A DNA stretch of 64,000 nucleotides from JASLDZ01 sp038226305. Lineage in GTDB: Bacteria > Pseudomonadota > Alphaproteobacteria > Caulobacterales > Caulobacteraceae. The stretch spans positions 1-64,000 of the forward strand of contig JBBRQN010000002.1 in NCBI GenBank assembly GCA_038226305.1. Direction: 5' to 3'. Position numbers and translations under genes: made by a program. The notes under the pieces are model-generated. The model ran no database searches. It worked only from the letters and a program-made list of their open reading frames with translations, and was not told the DNA's origin. The stretch's first letter is position 1; each line of letters opens with the position of its first letter. Positions 1 to 8,219 of this stretch are shown here, in pieces.

Positions 1-513
1 ATTGCATTTCAGCACCCGGGACTCGCGCCAGACGGGGTGGTCGTCGTTGGCCGAACTCGCAAGGAACGCGGCGCCCTGCAGGGCATGGGTATCCGCCGGC
101 CGGATCGCCGCCCCGTTCAGGGTCGCGCCGCAGCCCTGCGAAGCGGCGTAGAGCTCGCCGAGGTCTGGGGCGAACACGACCCCCGCCACCGCACGCCCAT
201 CTTCGACCACGGCCAGAGACACGGCGAACCACGGCAGCGCCTTGATGTAGGCGGTGGTGCCGTCGATCGGGTCCACCACGAAGGTGTGGCGGGTGCCCAG
301 CCGGGCCGGGTCGTCGCCGCTCTCCTCCGACAGCCAGCCATAGCCCGGCCGCGCGCCTCGCAGGCGTTCGAGCAGGAGCGCGTTGACCAGAAGGTCGGCA
401 TCGGTGACGGGCGACCCGTCCGGCTTGTTGCGCATGGCGACCTTGCCGCGCCGCTCCAGCATCAACGCCCCCGCCTCGCGGGCCACGTCGATCAGGAGCG
501 CAAGGTCGCTCAT
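1..513 (-). CDS. Inositol monophosphatase / CysQ-like phosphatase, C-terminus cut by window edge
   Basis: A Mg2+-dependent phosphatase of the inositol monophosphatase superfamily, acting on inositol phosphate, 3'-phosphoadenosine phosphate or a related sugar phosphate. The metal-binding signature DPIDGTT is followed by a typical hydrophobic strand (WFAVSLAVVEDG), and an upstream SEES element supplies the usual acidic ligand. About 170 residues are visible; the family is normally 250-280, so the C-terminus lies outside the window. The ATG at 513-511 overlaps the pmbA stop by 4 bp (ATGA), so the two genes are translationally coupled. The family is clear; the substrate cannot be decided. Confidence 0.8.
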   Translation of the reverse strand, partial: MSDLALLIDVAREAGALMLERRGKVAMRNKPDGSPVTDADLLVNALLLERLRGARPGYGWLSEESGDDPARLGTRHTFVVDPIDGTTAYIKALPWFAVSLAVVEDGRAVAGVVFAPDLGELYAASQGCGATLNGAAIRPADTHALQGAAFLASSANDDHPVWRESRVLKCN

Positions 514-1901
514 TTCCCCGCGATCGCCAGGGCGTCCACCAGGATCGAGGGCGCGTTGGACGAGCCGCGGATCTCCAGATCGTTGGCCGGCACGAGGCGG
601 GCGTAGATGTCGAGGAGGTTGCCCGCCACGGTCACGCCGGAGACGGGGTAGGCCGCCTCGCCGTTCTCCCACCACACGCCGGAAACGCCCGCCGACCAGT
701 CGCCCGTGTTGGCGTTCATCGACGGGCCGAACATGGAGGTGACCAGGAGTCCCTCCCCGGTCTGGGCCATCAGCGCGCTAGGCGTCTCCGTGCCCGCGGC
801 CAGGGTGAGGTTGTGGGTCGATACGCCCGGTGCCCCTGCCAGGCCCCGGCTGGCGTGGCCGGTGGTGGCGAGACCGAGCTGGCGGGCCGCGGCGCTGTTC
901 ATCAGCCAGGTGGTCAGCACGCCCGCGTCGATCAGGTCGAGGGGGGTCACGGCCACGCCTTCGTCGTCGAAGGCGGCTGAGCCGAGGCCGCGCCGCCGCA
1001 GGGGCTCGTCGCGCACGGTCACGGCCTTTGAGAAGATCGCCTGGCCCAGCTTGTCCTTCAGGAACGAGGTGCCCCGCGCCACCGCCGGGCCGGAGATCGC
1101 GCCGATCAGGGGGCCGAGGAGGGAGGTGGCGACCCGGTTCTCGAACATCACCGCTGCGGTGCGGCTGTCGAGCTTGCGGGGGTCGAGGCGCGACACGGCC
1201 CTAAGGCCCGCCTCACGGCCGATCTCCTCCGGCGTCGGCAGGTCGGACCGGTGGCGCACGCTGCGGCCTTCGCCGCCGCGCTCCATCCGCGCCCCTTCGC
1301 CGGCGATGGCCGAGGCGGAGAGCGAAAAGCCCGAGGTTCGATGCGCGCCGATGAAGCCCGCGCTGGTCACAAGGCGCCATTGCGAGGCCGACCATGTGGC
1401 CGAGCCTCCGTCGGTGTTGGTCACGCCGTCTACGGCGCGCGCGGTCTCGTCGGCGGCGCGGGCCACGGCTTCCAGCGCTTCGGCGCTGGGTTCGGTGGGA
1501 TCGTAGAGGTCGAGGTCAGGGCCGGCACCTCGCGCCAGGCGGTCAGAGGGTGCGAAACCTGCGTAGGGGTCTTCCGGTGCCAGCCGGGCCATAGCCACCA
1601 CCCGCTCCACCAACCGCGCCCGGGCGCTGGCCGAGAAGTCCGAGCCGGAAACGGTCGCCTGCCGTTGGCCGACGAACACCCGCAGGCCCAGATCGCGGCT
1701 CTCCTCGCGCTCCACCTCCTCGAGCTCCCCCTCGCGGGAGGCCACGGACAGAGCGCGGCGCTCCACCCCCACGGCCTCGGCGGCGTCGGCGCCCGCGGTC
1801 AGGGCGGCGTTCACCACGTCGTGCAGCAGGGTTTCGTCCAAGGCGCGCTCCGATCCCGACGGGGAAGCGCCCGATATGGCGGGGGCGGGGGCAGGGGGCA
1901 A
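510..1901 (-). CDS. pmbA: TldD/PmbA family metallopeptidase (PmbA)
   Basis: Probable PmbA (TldE), 463 aa, partner of TldD in a heterodimeric cytoplasmic zinc peptidase that degrades unfolded peptides and in some bacteria matures modified peptides such as microcin B17. The N-terminal alpha/beta half and the long C-terminal beta-rich half match the family, including the region around GLAGAPGVSTHNL and the terminal GNLLDIYARL-type segment. PmbA itself lacks the HExxxH zinc site, which lies in TldD, and none is seen here. It is the first gene of a two-gene operon with the downstream phosphatase. The first 20 residues are Ala/Pro-rich, so the true start may be slightly internal. Confidence 0.88.
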   Translation of the reverse strand: MPPAPAPAISGASPSGSERALDETLLHDVVNAALTAGADAAEAVGVERRALSVASREGELEEVEREESRDLGLRVFVGQRQATVSGSDFSASARARLVERVVAMARLAPEDPYAGFAPSDRLARGAGPDLDLYDPTEPSAEALEAVARAADETARAVDGVTNTDGGSATWSASQWRLVTSAGFIGAHRTSGFSLSASAIAGEGARMERGGEGRSVRHRSDLPTPEEIGREAGLRAVSRLDPRKLDSRTAAVMFENRVATSLLGPLIGAISGPAVARGTSFLKDKLGQAIFSKAVTVRDEPLRRRGLGSAAFDDEGVAVTPLDLIDAGVLTTWLMNSAAARQLGLATTGHASRGLAGAPGVSTHNLTLAAGTETPSALMAQTGEGLLVTSMFGPSMNANTGDWSAGVSGVWWENGEAAYPVSGVTVAGNLLDIYARLVPANDLEIRGSSNAPSILVDALAIAGK

Positions 1902-1973
1902 GCGGTGGGGGCTGCCGCCGCGCCGTGGCCGTCGCTATATGAGCCCCACGTTCACCGGAGCCGCCCTCACGCC

Positions 1974-3167
1974 ATGACCGCCGCCGATCCCGTCGTCATC
2001 TGCTCCTATGCCCGCACGCCGATGGGGGCGTTCCAGGGGGCCTTGTCCGGGGTGAAGGCCACGGCGCTCGGCGCCGCGGCGGTGAAGGCGGCGCTAGAGC
2101 GGGCGGGGGTCGCGGGCGATCAGGTGGACGAGATCATCATGGGCTGCGTGCTGCCCGCAGGCCTCGGCCAGGCTCCGGCGCGCCAGGCGGGCGTGGGGGC
2201 GGGGCTGCCGCTTTCGGTGGAGGCGGTGACCGTCAACAAGATGTGCGGCTCTGGCCTGCAGGCCGCGATCATGGCGCACGATGCGCTCCTTGCGGGCTCA
2301 GCGCAGGTGATCGTGGCGGGGGGGATGGAGAGCATGTCGGGCGCGCCCTACGTCATGGCCAAGCACCGCTCAGGTGCCCGCATCGGCCACGACGTGATCA
2401 GTGACAGCATGTACCTCGACGGGCTGGAGGACGCCTACACCCCCGGCAAGCTGATGGGTGCCTTCGCCGAAGAGACCGCGGCGCAATACCAGTTCACCCG
2501 CCAGGCGATGGACGACTACGCCGTGGAGAGCCTGACCCGCGCCAAGCGGGCGCAGGACAGCGGTGCCTTCGACCGTGAGATCGCCGCGGTGGACGTGACC
2601 ACCCGCAAGGGTACCGAGACCGTCTCGACGGACGAGCAGCCCCAGAAGGCCGACCCGGCGAAGATCCCGACGCTGAAGCCCGCCTTCTCCAAGGACGGCA
2701 CGATCACCGCCGCCAACGCCTCTTCGATCTCCGACGGCGCCGCCGCGCTCGTGATGACCCGCCGCTCCACCGCGGAGCGGCTGGGGCTGAAGATCGAGGC
2801 GACTGTGGTCGCACACGCGGCCCACGCCCACGAGCCCGGCCTGTTCACCACCGCACCCGTGCCCGCCATGCAAAAGGCCCTCGACAAGGCGGGCTGGAAC
2901 GCCTCCGACGTGGATCTGTGGGAGATCAACGAGGCCTTCGCCGTGGTCGCCATGATCGCCATGCGCGACCTGGGGCTCGACCATGCCCGGGTGAACGTCA
3001 ACGGCGGGGCCTGCGCCCTGGGCCACCCCATCGGCGCATCGGGAGCCCGCATCCTCTGCACGCTGCTCTCGGCGCTGGAGGCCAGCGGCGGCTCCAAGGG
3101 CGTCGCCTCCCTCTGCATCGGGGGCGGTGAAGCCGTGGCGATGGCGGTGGAGCGGGTCTCTCACTAG
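1974..3167 (+). CDS. Acetyl-CoA C-acetyltransferase (thiolase II)
   Basis: Condenses two acetyl-CoA into acetoacetyl-CoA, or performs the reverse thiolysis; 397 aa, the usual length for biosynthetic and degradative thiolases. All catalytic elements are visible: nucleophilic Cys91 in KMCGSG, the EINEAFA histidine/asparagine loop, GGACALGHPIGASGAR with the active His, and the C-terminal CIGGGEA cysteine. The ATG at 1974 was chosen because homologous sequence begins there; the open frame upstream is antisense to pmbA. The gene is divergent from pmbA, with about 70 bp between the starts. It may serve acetoacetate, polyhydroxyalkanoate or isoprenoid metabolism; no phaB or HMG gene is adjacent. Confidence 0.92.
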   Translation: MTAADPVVICSYARTPMGAFQGALSGVKATALGAAAVKAALERAGVAGDQVDEIIMGCVLPAGLGQAPARQAGVGAGLPLSVEAVTVNKMCGSGLQAAIMAHDALLAGSAQVIVAGGMESMSGAPYVMAKHRSGARIGHDVISDSMYLDGLEDAYTPGKLMGAFAEETAAQYQFTRQAMDDYAVESLTRAKRAQDSGAFDREIAAVDVTTRKGTETVSTDEQPQKADPAKIPTLKPAFSKDGTITAANASSISDGAAALVMTRRSTAERLGLKIEATVVAHAAHAHEPGLFTTAPVPAMQKALDKAGWNASDVDLWEINEAFAVVAMIAMRDLGLDHARVNVNGGACALGHPIGASGARILCTLLSALEASGGSKGVASLCIGGGEAVAMAVERVSH

Positions 3168-3180
3168 TGGCTTGACCGCC

Positions 3181-3357
3181 CGGTGCCTGCCCAGCAGGCG
3201 CTAGGCGCCCTGCCTTTGAGCGGAAACGCCTGTTCGCAGGTGCGGCGCCGGTGAAGGCTGGTCAGCGATGATCAGGGGGCGGAAGGTGAGCTGGCCCATT
3301 CGGGCGTTTCCTCCCTATGAACTCTAGGCCGCCGGGCTTGTACCGGCGGCCTTTTTT
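3181..3357 (+). ncRNA. Candidate structured small RNA or structured 3' UTR
   Basis: The non-coding stretch between the thiolase stop and lrp folds strongly on the plus strand. A closing helix GGAAACGCC (3222-3230) pairs perfectly with GGCGTTTCC (3303-3311). Inside it sit a CCTG-TTCG-CAGG hairpin (UUCG tetraloop, 3229-3240) and a 7-bp hairpin with a GCGA (GNRA-type) tetraloop (3258-3275). A GCCTGC-CCA-GCAGGC hairpin precedes at about 3185-3199, and an intrinsic terminator ends the unit. UUCG and GNRA loops argue for a selected RNA structure. I could not match it to SRP, tmRNA, RNase P or a known riboswitch; a 6S-like RNA is possible but the enclosed part is short. It could also be the thiolase 3' UTR. 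Confidence 0.4.
3327..3357 (+). terminator. Rho-independent terminator
   Basis: A perfect 9-bp stem, GGCCGCCGG and CCGGCGGCC, has a 7-nt loop and is followed by six T residues. The T run lies on the plus strand only, so it terminates transcription coming from the thiolase or the candidate RNA, not from lrp. Confidence 0.88.
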
Positions 3358-3406
3358 CTTGTCGGATCAGCGGGTTAGAGCGCGTGAGGCCCGGTGCGAC
3401 GCTGCT

Positions 3407-3889
3407 TCAGAGGCCGCGTACGAGGTCAAGGGGTACGGCGGTGGTGGCCTTCACGCTGCGGATCACGATCCGCGTCTCCACGTTGGACACGAGGCCGAGG
3501 GCGAGGAGCTTGTCACGCTGGAAGGTATCGAAGGCGTGGATGTCGCGGGTGATGATCCGCAGCACATAGTCCATGCCGCCCGTCACGGTGGAGCAGTGCA
3601 CCACCTCGGGCCAGTCGGCGACGGCGGCGTCGAAGGCGTCCAGATTCTCTTTCGTGGGCAGGGTGAGCTTCACCTCGGCATAGACCTCGAAGTCCAGCCC
3701 TAGCTTCTCGCGATCGAGGAGGGTGACCCGGCGCTGGATCACGCCGTTGTCTTCCAGCCGCTTGATCCGTCGCCATGCGGGAGACGATGACAGGCCCACC
3801 CGCTCGGCGATCTCGGCCACCGAAAGGCTGGCGTCGGTCTGGATCAGATCCAGAATCCGGGCGTCCACCGCATCAAGTCCTTCAGGCAC
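3407..3889 (-). CDS. Lrp/AsnC family transcriptional regulator
   Basis: A 160-aa DNA-binding regulator of feast/famine type, which usually senses an amino acid and forms octameric discs. The N-terminal winged HTH is clear at about residues 7-50 (LSVAEIAERVGLSSSPAWRR is the recognition region), followed by the RAM ligand-binding domain with the family pattern GGMDYVLRI around residue 105. The length is standard. It is monocistronic on the minus strand; the gene it controls is not evident from context, since both neighbours are separate units. Confidence 0.92.
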   Translation of the reverse strand: MPEGLDAVDARILDLIQTDASLSVAEIAERVGLSSSPAWRRIKRLEDNGVIQRRVTLLDREKLGLDFEVYAEVKLTLPTKENLDAFDAAVADWPEVVHCSTVTGGMDYVLRIITRDIHAFDTFQRDKLLALGLVSNVETRIVIRSVKATTAVPLDLVRGL

Positions 3890-4017
3890 GCATCACCTCG
3901 CACGACCGGCCTCGCCCGACTCGCGGGGCACGTTTTCGCAAGGAAAAGCTATGCGCGAGGCATGGCGGGCCCGCAAGTGGGGCTTGATGGGGCGGTTTGT
4001 GGAAGGTGCGCGCCGGG

Positions 4018-4167
4018 CTAGCGCGACGCCAACCTCTGCACGGGGGCCCGGTGCCCGGCGGCATCGCTGTCGCGGTCCACGATCAGCCCGGTCGGCGGAG
4101 TGATAAACAGCAGCATGGCCGGGATCGCGAGGGCGAGAACGGCAATGGCCAGGGTGATGATCTTCAT
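4018..4167 (-). CDS. Small single-pass membrane or exported protein, hypothetical
   Basis: A 49-aa frame beginning MKIITLAIAVLALAIPAMLL: a lysine followed by about 22 hydrophobic residues, then a charged tail ending in APVQRLASR. The composition is that of a transmembrane anchor or uncleaved signal peptide, which a random frame in this GC range seldom gives. The Shine-Dalgarno sequence is weak. It lies between lrp and another small membrane gene on the same strand. No homologue is recognised and the function is unknown. Confidence 0.4.
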   Translation of the reverse strand: MKIITLAIAVLALAIPAMLLFITPPTGLIVDRDSDAAGHRAPVQRLASR

Positions 4168-4271
4168 AGTCGCCGCAATGCTGGAGTCACAACCGATGGG
4201 GCTGCGGCTCCTTAATGCGCGACCGGGGCAGGCGATCCCTGCGATCGTCTCGCCGCCGGATACAACGCGCC

Positions 4272-4610
4272 CTAGCGGATGGAGGCCAGATCCATTTCGC
4301 GGGTGACGGAGCGGATCTTGCGGCGCTTGGGCGGGGCGATGAGCAGCGATCCTGCCAGGGCCACCGAAGCCAAGATGGCGGCCCCCAGGGCCTCACGTTC
4401 GTTCTTCAGGTCGCCGCGTGTGACATAGGTCGTGCGGGCGCGCCCCGAGGCTCTGCCCTCGTGCGCCAGAACCAGGCCGGCATCCGGCTGGGGAAAGGTC
4501 GGCCGATCGTTCACGAGCCTGGCCTTGAGCGCCACCACGCGCGACAGGGCACCCGCCAGCGCCACGGCAGAGGCACCCGCCGCTGTCACACCTACAACCG
4601 TGCGAACCAT
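4272..4610 (-). CDS. Small two-helix membrane protein, hypothetical
   Basis: A 112-aa protein with an N-terminal hydrophobic segment (residues 1-25, rich in Ala, Val and Gly) and a second one near residues 78-95 (AAILASVALAGSLLIAP), followed by a basic KRRK tail; topology suggests a short inner-membrane hairpin protein. The ATG at 4610 was chosen because AGGAG lies 5 nt upstream, whereas the more upstream start at 4625 lacks a ribosome-binding site. It follows the alpha/beta hydrolase genes on the same strand after a 42-bp gap and could be co-transcribed with them. I do not recognise the family. Confidence 0.6.
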   Translation of the reverse strand: MVRTVVGVTAAGASAVALAGALSRVVALKARLVNDRPTFPQPDAGLVLAHEGRASGRARTTYVTRGDLKNEREALGAAILASVALAGSLLIAPPKRRKIRSVTREMDLASIR

Positions 4611-4652
4611 GTCTGCTCCTCTCAACGTCTCAACTCCGCCCCAACGCTTGAC

Positions 4653-5627
4653 TCACCCAAACGCCGCATCCGTCGCCCGCACCAGGGCATCCACGATCCC
4701 CGGCTCGGTGGAGGCGTGGCCCGCATCCCACACCAAGTCGAACCGCGCGCCGGGCCACGCCTTGTGCAGCTTCCACGCCGCATCCATCGGCGTCACCACG
4801 TCGAACCGGCCCTGCACGATCCACCCCGGAATATCGGCGAGCTTGCCCGCCTGTTCCAGCAACCATGCATCATGAGGAAAGAATCCTCCGTTGACGAAAT
4901 AGTGGTTTTCGATCCGCGCGAAGGCGACAGCGAACTCCTCCTCGTCGAACTTGGCGGGGCGGGCTTCGGGTCCGCGTATGGAGATGGTGTCGCCCTCCCA
5001 CCGGCTCCAGGCCGCCGCGGCCTCGGCGCGTACCGCACGGTCGGGGCTGAGGAGACGCGAGCGATAGGCACCCATCAGATCGCCCCGCTCCTCGAGCGGG
5101 ATGGGCGCGAGGTAACGCTCCCAGGCGTCGGGGAACAGCATGGAGGCGCCGCCCTGGTAGAACCAGTCGAGCTCTTTCTGGGTCAAAAGGAACACGCCGC
5201 GCAGGATCAGCCCGTCCACCCGATGCGGGTGCTTGATGGCGTAGGCCAGCGCCAGGGTGGAGCCCCAGCTGCCGCCGAACACCGTCCAGCTTTCGCAGCC
5301 CACGCGTTCACGCAGCCGCTCGATATCGTCCACGAGGTCCCAGGTGGTGTTGTCGTCCAGGCTGGCGTTGGGGCGGGAACGCCCGCAGCCCCGCTGGTCG
5401 AACAGCATCATCCGCCACTTTTGGGGGTCGAAGAACCGCCGCATGGTCGGGTTGATCGCACCGCCCGGCCCGCCGTGGAGAACCACGCAGGGCTTGCCGT
5501 CCGGCTGTCCGCATTCCTCGAAATAGACCTCGTGGGCCGAGCCCGTGGGCTGCCAGCCGTAGGCAAAGGGTTCGGTCTCGGGGAACAGCTGCCGGCGAGG
5601 GGCGGGCGAGGCGGACGATGGGGGCAC
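4653..5627 (-). CDS. pip: Proline iminopeptidase
   Basis: A cytosolic alpha/beta-hydrolase peptidase (family S33) that removes N-terminal proline from peptides. About 324 aa, matching the family. Visible hallmarks are the oxyanion motif HGGPGG, the DQRGCGRS strand, the nucleophile elbow GGSWGS, and the late Asp (GRFDVVTP) and His (WDAGHAS) of the triad. No ATG lies near the conserved N-terminus; the GTG at 5627 with an AGAG-type ribosome site is the best start. It lies 35 bp downstream of another alpha/beta-hydrolase gene on the same strand, probably one operon. Confidence 0.92.
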   Translation of the reverse strand: MPPSSASPAPRRQLFPETEPFAYGWQPTGSAHEVYFEECGQPDGKPCVVLHGGPGGAINPTMRRFFDPQKWRMMLFDQRGCGRSRPNASLDDNTTWDLVDDIERLRERVGCESWTVFGGSWGSTLALAYAIKHPHRVDGLILRGVFLLTQKELDWFYQGGASMLFPDAWERYLAPIPLEERGDLMGAYRSRLLSPDRAVRAEAAAAWSRWEGDTISIRGPEARPAKFDEEEFAVAFARIENHYFVNGGFFPHDAWLLEQAGKLADIPGWIVQGRFDVVTPMDAAWKLHKAWPGARFDLVWDAGHASTEPGIVDALVRATDAAFG

Positions 5628-5662
5628 GAACGCTCTCTGCAGCCAGCTAACCGAAGGCCTGC

Positions 5663-6673
5663 TTAGGGTTTGGGAAAGCGCCGGTCCAGCCAGTCGATCA
5701 GCACGCGGCTGACCTCCTGGGGCCGCTCTTGCTGGGTCCAGTGGCCGGAGCCCATGACGAGGTGCTTTTCCAGATCGGGCACGAAGGGCGTCATCAGCTC
5801 GGCGAGGACAGGAGGCAGAACCACGTCCTTCTCGGCCATGATCATCAGCGAAGGCTGCGGGATCGTCTGGGGCACGCCCTCCATCCGCCGCCAATTGGCG
5901 TTGAAGTTGCGATACCAGTTGATCGGAGCCTCGAACCCCTTGGCCCGGAAGGCATCGGCGAACACCGCCAACTCTTCCGGAGGCAAGAGCTGGCGGTCGT
6001 CTCCCGCCGAATCGTAGCGTTGCAGGGCCGACTGCAGGTCGAGGGTGATCTTGCCCCCGCCCTCGCCCGAAAACGCCGCCACGTCGGCGTCGCGCGCGCC
6101 GGGCTGGCGCATGAAGAAGCGCATGGTCTTGGTGACGTCGGCCTCGAACAGGGCCTCGGAGGTGTGCGGCTCCTGGAAGCGCACGATGTACATCTCGTCG
6201 CCATAGCGAGCCTTGAAGGCGCTGATCGGGTCCACCGGGCTGCGCGGCAGGAAGGGAGTGTTCACCCCGACGTTTCCCGCGACCCGCGCCGGATGCAGCA
6301 GGGGCATCTGCCACGAGACCAGCCCGCCCCAGTCGTGCCCCACGAACACGGCCTGCGGAGCCTGCAGGTGATCCAGCAGCGCCACGAGGTCGCCCGTGAG
6401 GTGGTCGATGTCGTAGAGCCCTACGCCCTTGGGTGCGTCCGAGATGCCGTAGCCGCGGGCATCGGGCGCGATCACCCGCCATCCGGCCTCGCCCAGCGCC
6501 TTCACCTGCGCCCGCCAGGAGTAGGCCAGTTCGGGGAAGCCGTGGCACAGCACGATGGGCAGGCCCGTCCCCGGCCCCGCCGAGTAGTAGCCCAGCCGCA
6601 CGCCGCCCACGCCGTCGAAGAAGCGGGGCTCGCCCATGGCCGCGGTGAGCGTGGCGTCGGAGGCTTGGGGCAC
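5663..6673 (-). CDS. Epoxide-hydrolase-like alpha/beta hydrolase
   Basis: Alpha/beta-hydrolase fold enzyme of the soluble epoxide hydrolase group. Motifs in order: HGFPE (HGxP oxyanion motif), the nucleophile elbow GHDWGG with Asp as nucleophile, a cap region rich in aromatic residues including WYRNF, and the C-terminal GHWTQQERP histidine. An Asp nucleophile together with HGFPE favours epoxide over ester hydrolysis. I chose the GTG at 6673 because AGGA lies 8 nt upstream; an ATG at 6637, the start of MGEPRFFDG, is the alternative but has no ribosome site. It is the upstream member of a hydrolase pair with pip; the substrate is unknown. Confidence 0.87.
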   Translation of the reverse strand: MPQASDATLTAAMGEPRFFDGVGGVRLGYYSAGPGTGLPIVLCHGFPELAYSWRAQVKALGEAGWRVIAPDARGYGISDAPKGVGLYDIDHLTGDLVALLDHLQAPQAVFVGHDWGGLVSWQMPLLHPARVAGNVGVNTPFLPRSPVDPISAFKARYGDEMYIVRFQEPHTSEALFEADVTKTMRFFMRQPGARDADVAAFSGEGGGKITLDLQSALQRYDSAGDDRQLLPPEELAVFADAFRAKGFEAPINWYRNFNANWRRMEGVPQTIPQPSLMIMAEKDVVLPPVLAELMTPFVPDLEKHLVMGSGHWTQQERPQEVSRVLIDWLDRRFPKP

Positions 6674-6778
6674 GGCGGTGTTCCTGTCTCGCTGGTGAGA
6701 CTGCGACCCGGCCCCTCTGGCGGAACGCGCTCGCTTGCCGCACGCTAATGCCAGAGGGCTGCGAAGGGGACAGATTTC

Positions 6779-7720
6779 ATGAAGTGGGAGGACGAGCGTC
6801 AGTCCGACAACGTCGACGACCTGCGGGGCGATGGCGGCGGCGGTGGGGGCGGTGGAGGTCTGGGTGGCCTCGGCGGTCTCCTGGGGCTGCTGCCGCTCCT
6901 GGGCCTGCGGGGCGGCGTGGGCGTGCTCATCGTCATCGCGCTCGTGATCTTCGGCGGCCCCCTGCTGCGGGGCCTGAGCGGTGGGGGCGGTGTCGCGCCT
7001 CCCTCGGCCCAGAGCGGCCCGGGCTTCCAGGGCCAGCCCACTGAAAGTGCCAGCCAAACGAGCGCCGGGGGCGACGTCGATATGCGCTTCGTGCGCGCCA
7101 TCGCCGCCTATACCGAAGACACCTGGACCCAGGTGTTCAAGGAGAACGGGCGCACCTACACCGCACCCCGGATCGAGATCTACAGCCAGGGCCATCAGAC
7201 GGGATGCGGCCTGGGCCAGACCGCGATGGGCCCGTTCTATTGCCCGCGCGACCGGAAGGTGTGGCTCGACCTCGCCTTCTTTCAGGAGCTTTCGGGCCGC
7301 TTCGGGGCCCCGGGGCGCTTTGCTGAGGCCTATGTGATCGCCCACGAGGTGGGCCACCACGTGCAGACCCTTCTGGGCACGACCGCCAAGGTCGACGCCC
7401 AGCGGGCCGAGATGAGCCGCTCGGAGTTCAACCCCCTGAGCGTTCGGGTCGAGCTTCAGGCCGACTGCTACGCCGGCGTCTGGGCGGCCGTCACCAACCG
7501 CAACAAGGCCTTCATCGAGCCCGGCGACATCGAGGGGGGCCTGCGGGCCGCCGCCGCCGTGGGAGACGACACCCTGCAGCGGGAGAGCCAGGGCCGGGTG
7601 TCGCCCGACAGCTTCACCCACGGCAGTGCCGCCCAGCGCATGCGCTGGTTCCGCTCAGGCTATGACGGGGCGAGCCTCGACGCCTGCGACACCTTCAGCC
7701 CCGCCTACTCCAGCCTCTGA
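6779..7720 (+). CDS. Neutral zinc metallopeptidase, YpfJ/KPN_02809 family
   Basis: A membrane-anchored protein of 313 aa. The N-terminus carries a glycine-rich stretch, then one transmembrane segment (about residues 45-62, GVGVLIVIALVIFGG). The catalytic domain follows, with zinc-binding HEVGHH at residues 189-194 and a downstream Glu in ELQADCYAGVWA as likely third ligand. The conserved CGxxxxxxGPFYCPxDxKVWLDLAFF region upstream is diagnostic of the family. The physiological substrate is not established. It is divergent from the epoxide-hydrolase operon and converges with the next small gene. Confidence 0.9.
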   Translation: MKWEDERQSDNVDDLRGDGGGGGGGGGLGGLGGLLGLLPLLGLRGGVGVLIVIALVIFGGPLLRGLSGGGGVAPPSAQSGPGFQGQPTESASQTSAGGDVDMRFVRAIAAYTEDTWTQVFKENGRTYTAPRIEIYSQGHQTGCGLGQTAMGPFYCPRDRKVWLDLAFFQELSGRFGAPGRFAEAYVIAHEVGHHVQTLLGTTAKVDAQRAEMSRSEFNPLSVRVELQADCYAGVWAAVTNRNKAFIEPGDIEGGLRAAAAVGDDTLQRESQGRVSPDSFTHGSAAQRMRWFRSGYDGASLDACDTFSPAYSSL

Positions 7721-7736
7721 GCCGGAGCGCAGGGCC

Positions 7737-8063
7737 TCAGAGGTGGGAGGTCTTTTCCAGGATCGCCTTCAGCATGGAGGCCTTCTGCTCGACATCCGAG
7801 GCGATGCGCCCGGCGATGTCGCGCACGCCAGCCGCATAGGCGTCGCCGCCCTCGGCGATGGCCTTGGCCTGCTCGACCAGGGCGTCCATCGCGTGTTCCA
7901 GCTTCTCGACTTCCTCGTGGGCGAGGAGCTTGGCTTCCGTCTGCAGGCGCTTGACCCTGTCGGCGGTGGATTCAGGCCCGCGCCCCAGATCGTAGACGTC
8001 CGAAGGCAGGGAGCCCTCGGGCTTGGCTTCGGCGGGGGGGACGACGGAGAGGTGCTTTGCCAT
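7737..8063 (-). CDS. Conserved-looking small cytoplasmic protein, hypothetical
   Basis: 108 aa, mostly helical and charged. From about residue 35 to the C-terminus the pattern of leucines and alternating acidic and basic residues (VKRLQTEAKLLAHEEVEKLEH) predicts amphipathic helices or a coiled coil. There is no signal peptide, transmembrane segment or cysteine. Codon use and GC resemble the neighbouring housekeeping genes. It faces the zinc peptidase gene tail-to-tail with a 16-bp gap. The function is unknown. Confidence 0.65.
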   Translation of the reverse strand: MAKHLSVVPPAEAKPEGSLPSDVYDLGRGPESTADRVKRLQTEAKLLAHEEVEKLEHAMDALVEQAKAIAEGGDAYAAGVRDIAGRIASDVEQKASMLKAILEKTSHL

Positions 8064-8219
8064 GGGACGGGTCTAGCTCTGCGCGCAGGTGAAGAAGCTT
8101 CGCCGCGACGTTGACGCTATCAAGCGACGAATCGGGGGCTCCGTTCCAGCCTCCATGCAACATTTGATCCACGAAACGGCCGCCGTGGCGCGAGAGCCAC
8201 AGCGGCCGCCCGGCCCGGC

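Noticed and set aside
3172..3205. TTGACC ... GCTAGG as a promoter for the candidate RNA
   Set aside because: The spacing is 22 bp, too long for a normal sigma70-type promoter.
3366..3395. tRNA-like D-arm sequence (AGCGGGTTAGAGC)
   Set aside because: No acceptor, anticodon or T arm can be drawn around it, and it overlaps a region without cloverleaf symmetry.
4653..6743. A 696-aa fusion of two hydrolases in one frame
   Set aside because: The N-terminal part is out of frame with the epoxide hydrolase; the two hydrolases are separate genes with their own starts.
7176..7181. AGATCT as evidence about the specificity of the restriction system
   Set aside because: AGATCT occurs several times in this window, but the site could be methylated, so presence neither supports nor refutes recognition.
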